A model generated the notes under the pieces. That model was not told where the DNA came from. It ran no database searches and worked only from the letters and a program-made list of their open reading frames with translations. The translations under genes were made by a program, and so were the position numbers. A DNA stretch of 64,000 nucleotides from Datnioides undecimradiatus (Eukaryota > Chordata > Actinopteri > Lobotiformes > Datnioididae). The first letter of the stretch is position 1. Every line of letters begins with the position of its first letter. Shown here piece by piece: positions 59,883-64,000 of this stretch. The stretch covers positions 691,501 to 755,500 of the forward strand of contig WARS01000090.1 of the NCBI GenBank assembly GCA_008933995.1, written 5' to 3'.

Positions 59883-61373
59883 CATAGAGAAAGATACCCA
59901 GAAATAGGGAGAAGGTATGGGGGAGGGTTTAGTCAGGGATAAAAGCTGTAAACCATGCAAACTGTTCAGCCCCAGGAACTGAGCAGACAATGAATAAGAG
60001 TGCGATAATTTTACAAGGTAAACTTTATCTGTTCTCTATCAGCAGGCTAAAGATAGTTGAAGGATGCAACGTGCAGACAACGGCTGTTCATTTAACCTCA
60101 AATGTTGATTGGGTGGGTGCGCTGGGAAACATGGATGCACCTTCCTTTGTAAACTAAAATGACCACTTTGCCTTTGCCAGACATGTGAGCTGCAGCTGCA
60201 GTTACAGACACTTTCAATACATAAAGTAAAGACTTTGAAAACTTGACCTCGACCTCAGTGGTCATCACACTCATTACACTCTGTTTTGAGGCACCTTATA
60301 CTCCACCTGCACACACACTCCCTCTTGCCACCAAGAGCTGCAGGGAACCAAATGTGCAAAGCCCGGCCCTGAGTGTAACCACATGTTGATGCAAATGCTG
60401 CCTTCGGGGTTTATGTCTTGGCTTGGCCCCAAGTTCACTCAGCTTTCTAGTCGACATATGCAGGTAGAGCAGCCTTTAGTTTCTATGCTCCTCACCTCAA
60501 TGCCTGCTATCACTCTCTCTCTCCCCAGCCTCATCTGATTAAAAGCTGTTAATCTTGGTGACTTTGCCATAAAATAAAACTGTTTCTTAATATGTTTTTT
60601 CCCCCCACGCTGTGAACTTGCTTAGAGTTCAGTCTAAAGGGCGTAGGCATGTTGCCTTTTACTTCCTGCCACCAAAGGCTGTGGTGAATCTCAACTGTGC
60701 TCAGAGGAATCTTTGCTGGCAGGCACAGCAGTGCTGAAGCACAGTTAGACAGACACGACTGCTCATCCCTCCTCAAGTGTGGTCTGTTAAGATCCCACTG
60801 AACACAAGCTGAGTCGCTGCTGGCAAAGTCAAATCACACCGACAAACCACAATCCACCATCCACACTTGGCTGAACTACAGTGGTGAACTCTGCTACAGG
60901 GAGCACTTTGCATCTGTTTTACACTGAATCAGTTGTTTGAAAAGACTTTTATTTACATAAAGCAGCACAGACTGTGGTATCAGGAACAACAGGGAAATAA
61001 CAGTAAAACCTTTCCGCGCATCCTGGCGTCGCGCATTACCCGCAGCTCTGCCTTGGTGATTTAAGACCGCCGCGGATTGTTGCGTCACTTTCTCTCACTT
61101 TCTCTCTGTCCCCCCTAATAAGGGTTGGCTGCGCGTCATGGCGTGCAGAGGTGTAGGAGCGGTTGGCTTCAGCGTGAGCTGCGGACACTTGTTGTGTGCG
61201 CGCGATCCCTGTCTGTCCCTCTCATCCGACCCCTGGCACACAGGAAGGAGCACGCGTGTGGCAGGCTCGCGACTGTGTTGAAGCAGAAGCAGCACGTGCC
61301 TGCGCGTCGGTCTGTTATTATTGACTGACAGTAACACGCTGCCGGTTATTTGATGTGAAACTCAGTCATCAGC

Positions 61374-61375
<2 letters not shown>

Positions 61376-61410
<35 letters not shown>
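61376..61410. repeat. (CA)n microsatellite
   Basis: CA run of about 17 units. It is the mirror counterpart of the GT run at 48403-48424 in the left arm; the flanks TGATGTGAAACTCAGTCATCAGCGAC match in reverse complement. It is longer in the right arm. Confidence 0.95.
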
Positions 61411-61411
<1 letters not shown>

Positions 61412-61619
61412 AGCTTCTCCATCTACACTCGGCTCAACTTTCGTGATGAACTCTGTTACTGGGAGCACTTCTCGGAGTTTAACGCCGAGTCAGATGTTTG
61501 AATTAAATGAAAAGCTTACAGCCTCTGTTTAAATAAAAGCCTTTGAACTGTGGCATGCAGGAACCCACCGGAAAAGAAAGAAAAACTAGTACTCACACAT
61601 TAAAAGGCGCTAAACAACA

Positions 61620-62590
61620 TTCATTATTCGTGCATCCTCATTGCAGGCCCCACTCTGCCAGCAACCCCCGACACTGAGTCTCCTACGGCATCTGATGTTT
61701 TTATACGTGCGGAGTGACTTCTAGTGACGTATTTTTCCTTTCGCTGCTCAAAATGAAACTTTGTTTTGAGATGGTCAGCATCATAATCAATCTCTTATTA
61801 TGTGAAGACAGAGGGGAGCGCTCCACTGCTGCAGACCAAATATCTAACACACCAGTGGGAGCGCCTCTCTCTGTCTATCACTATCCTAGTACCCTCCCTG
61901 TCTGTCTGTCTGTCTGTCTGTCTAATACAGACTAGTCTACAATAATGATGATGGGTTGGCTAAAATGATAGCTACTGATTTCAACCCCTTTTCAAACAAC
62001 GGACAGGGGTTTCAAAAAGTTTTTGTCAAGCTTTAAATCCCACATAAAACTCCTGCCCAGTGAAAAACATTGTCCCAAACAAATTTTTATATATATATAT
62101 ATATATGTTTGTGTGTGTGTGTGTGTGTGTATAAAATAAATGAAATGGTTTTTGTAACAAGAATAAATGCAAAATTGAAGCAATTATAAAGGCTTCTTGA
62201 AACACATAAAGCCATTCATTTTGCAAGTTATGGTAAATAAAGGCCTACAAAAAATCCTAAATTAAGAGCCGTTCAGGAGTCGAAAGAGCCGGCTCTCTGA
62301 AAAGAGCCGAACTTCCCATCTAGTACTATCTAGTCACTGAGAAACTTCTTGCCGTTTTCTAACGATAAGCTTGGTGCATGTATTGAACAAACATGTCATA
62401 GCAGTGTAAGTGGTATATTAACAACACAGCTAAACCGGCCAGTTTAGATTTGATGTACACTCGAGATTGAACTTTGCGGCGCTAATTGCGATAATACATA
62501 CACTTATCTGAGTAGAAGACAATATTCGTTCCCTGCTTAGTATCATTTGAACAAGACCTGAACGGTTTAATTTAGCTCACTGTGTTTCTG
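61620..62590. other. Flank outside the right arm
   Basis: No gene seen. Simple repeats: TGTC tetranucleotides (about 61902-61922), TA (about 62087-62106) and GT (about 62109-62130). At 62264-62325 the sequence AAGAGCCGGCTCTCTGAAAAGAGCCGAACTTCCCATC resembles one tip of a fish hAT-type element with its characteristic GAGCC palindromes; the other end was not found. Confidence 0.4.
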
Positions 62591-62607
62591 TTAATGATAT
62601 ACATTAC

Positions 62608-63538
62608 CTCCGACGTAATATGAAATGTCTTCAAAAGAAATGTCGATATTTTGATTTGAGAATTGAGGCACAAAGATCTGGTATCGGTGAATAGCCGATA
62701 TTTCAATGTCGATCACTTCACCTTGATTTTCCATTAAATGGCCGTTTGAAATTTGCTTAACATAGCTTCTGGTACGTCCTATTAAGCTCATGTCCTGTAA
62801 CACACGGGGGAGGGGTCCTCCTTTCCTCATCAACCATCAAATTAGTGCTCTGGACTTTTCATGATGTCTTTTCCATAAATTTCTAAATAAAAAAATCTAG
62901 TTTTTGTTAAAATGTGACTGTATTAAAATTATAGCAATTTGAGATAAGAAAATTGCATTCAATTTACTTCTTTTGTCAATGACCACACAATCAGTACATT
63001 TTGTATTTTTTATTGAAACACACAACAAAAGTAACATAATTATTATTAACAATGATGTGATGTTGTGGTGATACTAAGACTTACCAGCTCTGTTGTCCTC
63101 ATAGATTCCCACTGGAATGTCGGTCTCCTTCATTGAATTCTACATAATCGGCTCAAGACAAATAGGGGATAATCAATAACAACCCAATTTGTCTACAATC
63201 TCAACTGTATGGCTTTCTTTTGCCAGCAAGTATATGATTTTTATATAGTCACTGTGGTTTTTATTTTTAGGTAATTTTGTGTAAAACAAGCTGTTGGAAG
63301 CCATTTTGCCTTCTGTTTCATGTTTAGGTTAAGTCAATAAACTTATCTTCTATATTAGTGATATCACTTGTCATCTAAAATAATAAAGCTTATAGGAAAG
63401 GCAAGCTGATTCAGAAACAATAATCCAAAAAACGTTACTCACTGGCTGCCAAGAAAACACAGATACATCCTCATATCTAAGAAGCTGGCTGGGCGTCCTC
63501 TCGGGCCGAGGCATCCTAGTAGCTGTTGGCTCAGTGCT
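62608..63538 (-). CDS. Three candidate exons of an unrecognised gene
   Basis: On the minus strand three splice-bounded open segments follow each other. The first is 63538-63443 (acceptor TTTGCAG, donor GTGAGT, 32 codons, RMPRPERTPSQLLRYEDVSV). The second is 63139-63085 (acceptor TATGTAG, donor GTAAGT, NSMKETDIPVGIYEDNRA). The third is 62794-62608 (acceptor GTTACAG, donor GTAATG), with SLIGRTRSYVKQISNGHL and IHRYQIFVPQFSNQNIDISF then EDISYYVG. The first two join in phase 0. The third is open in phase 0 while the second ends in phase 1, so a different acceptor or another exon is required. I do not recognise the protein. Composition looks coding rather than random. It could be a cellular gene running off the window or a domesticated transposon. 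Confidence 0.4.
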
Positions 63539-64000
63539 CTGCAAAGAGTTTAACGCCCGTACCGAACAAAAATTATGTCTTATATCAGTTTTATTTTATC
63601 CATAGAAGCCACCAGAAAGGAGTGGTTTTTTATAGCCAGGGATGAACAATATCAATATCATTTCAAGAAAAAACGCTTAAAAACATCGCTTTGTCTATTG
63701 TAACAGGTCAGCTAACTTTAACTTGAGGACATGACAAACTTGGACACAAACATCAAAGGAATTCTTCTTCAAGATCTCTACCAACACCCTATGAAACTCA
63801 AAACAAGCCCTGAAAAATATATAAAACATTTAAAAAATAAGCTAAATTTGATATTGGCAGAAATTTGCTTTAACACTAATAGAAAACCTCTCTGAACATG
63901 TGCCCTTGTAGTGTGCTTATACTTTACCATTGGCTTTATTTAAAGTTTTTCTAAACCTTTTCACATTACTTTTGCGTTATTCAAAAATATTAATACCTTA
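63539..64000. other. Right window edge, nothing recognised
   Basis: AT-rich sequence without open frames of note. Upstream exons of the candidate minus-strand gene may lie here or beyond the window. Confidence 0.35.

Larger units (their letters stand above)
57530..61610 (-). repeat. Inverted duplication, right arm
   Basis: Reverse-complement partner of 48230-53740, shorter by about 1.4 kb. It lacks the left-arm-only segment (49830-51780) and the direct duplicate at 48832-49018, but has extra sequence at about 60180-61190. Similarity is obvious over long stretches but broken by many small indels, so the duplication is not recent. Confidence 0.9.

Noticed and set aside
1..64000. CRISPR arrays, operons, plasmid or phage functions
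   Set aside because: The sequence is eukaryotic nuclear DNA. The repeats present are microsatellites, transposon copies and segmental duplications; none has CRISPR-type spacing.

Overview
The window is animal nuclear DNA and almost certainly a teleost fish, probably a percomorph. It has split genes with GT-AG introns, fish LINE tails, Tc1/mariner and hAT DNA transposons, many CA/GT microsatellites, and a FISNA-NACHT-LRR-B30.2 receptor of the type expanded in teleosts. It reads as a fast-evolving innate-immune locus in which receptor exons are repeatedly duplicated and decaying.

Layout, left to right. 1-0.9 kb: a decayed SLAM/CD48-like Ig exon (562-868) inside a locally duplicated segment. 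2.2-14.6 kb: two diverged copies (units A and B) of a butyrophilin/MOG-like V-set receptor. Both are broken in the Ig region, but unit B keeps a clean membrane exon and a long open cytoplasmic-tail exon. Comparing A with B exposes several insertions, including a Gypsy-type retroelement fragment at 10.5-12.8 kb. 15.2-19.1 kb: an intact five-exon member of the same family (238 aa), which has lost the usual V-set core Trp and second Cys. 21-22.6 kb: LINE and LTR-like debris. 22.9-27.5 kb (minus): exons for a ZU5/UPA (FIIND) module and a CARD, with a dead Tc1 element and a deleted 5S rRNA copy in the last intron. 28.9-34.3 kb (minus): an intact NLR coding model of 1070 aa (FISNA, NACHT, four LRR exons, B30.2) with a target-site-flanked hAT element in one intron. 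35.4-43.3 kb: no gene recognised; repeats and a second hAT fragment. 43.6-61.6 kb: repeated first exons and SLAM/CD48-like gene copies carried on a large inverted duplication (arms about 48.23-53.74 and 57.53-61.61 kb, spacer 3.8 kb with LINE fragments). 62.6-63.5 kb (minus): three spliceable exons of an unrecognised gene.

The recognised host genes are of two kinds: cell-surface Ig receptors (butyrophilin/MOG-like and SLAM/CD48-like) and a cytosolic NLR/inflammasome-type sensor. The minus-strand order NACHT-LRR-B30.2-FIIND-CARD could be one NLRP1-like gene or two neighbouring genes; the splice phases I can see do not join them directly. All exon coordinates are hand-derived from splice motifs and reading phase, without transcript or database evidence.
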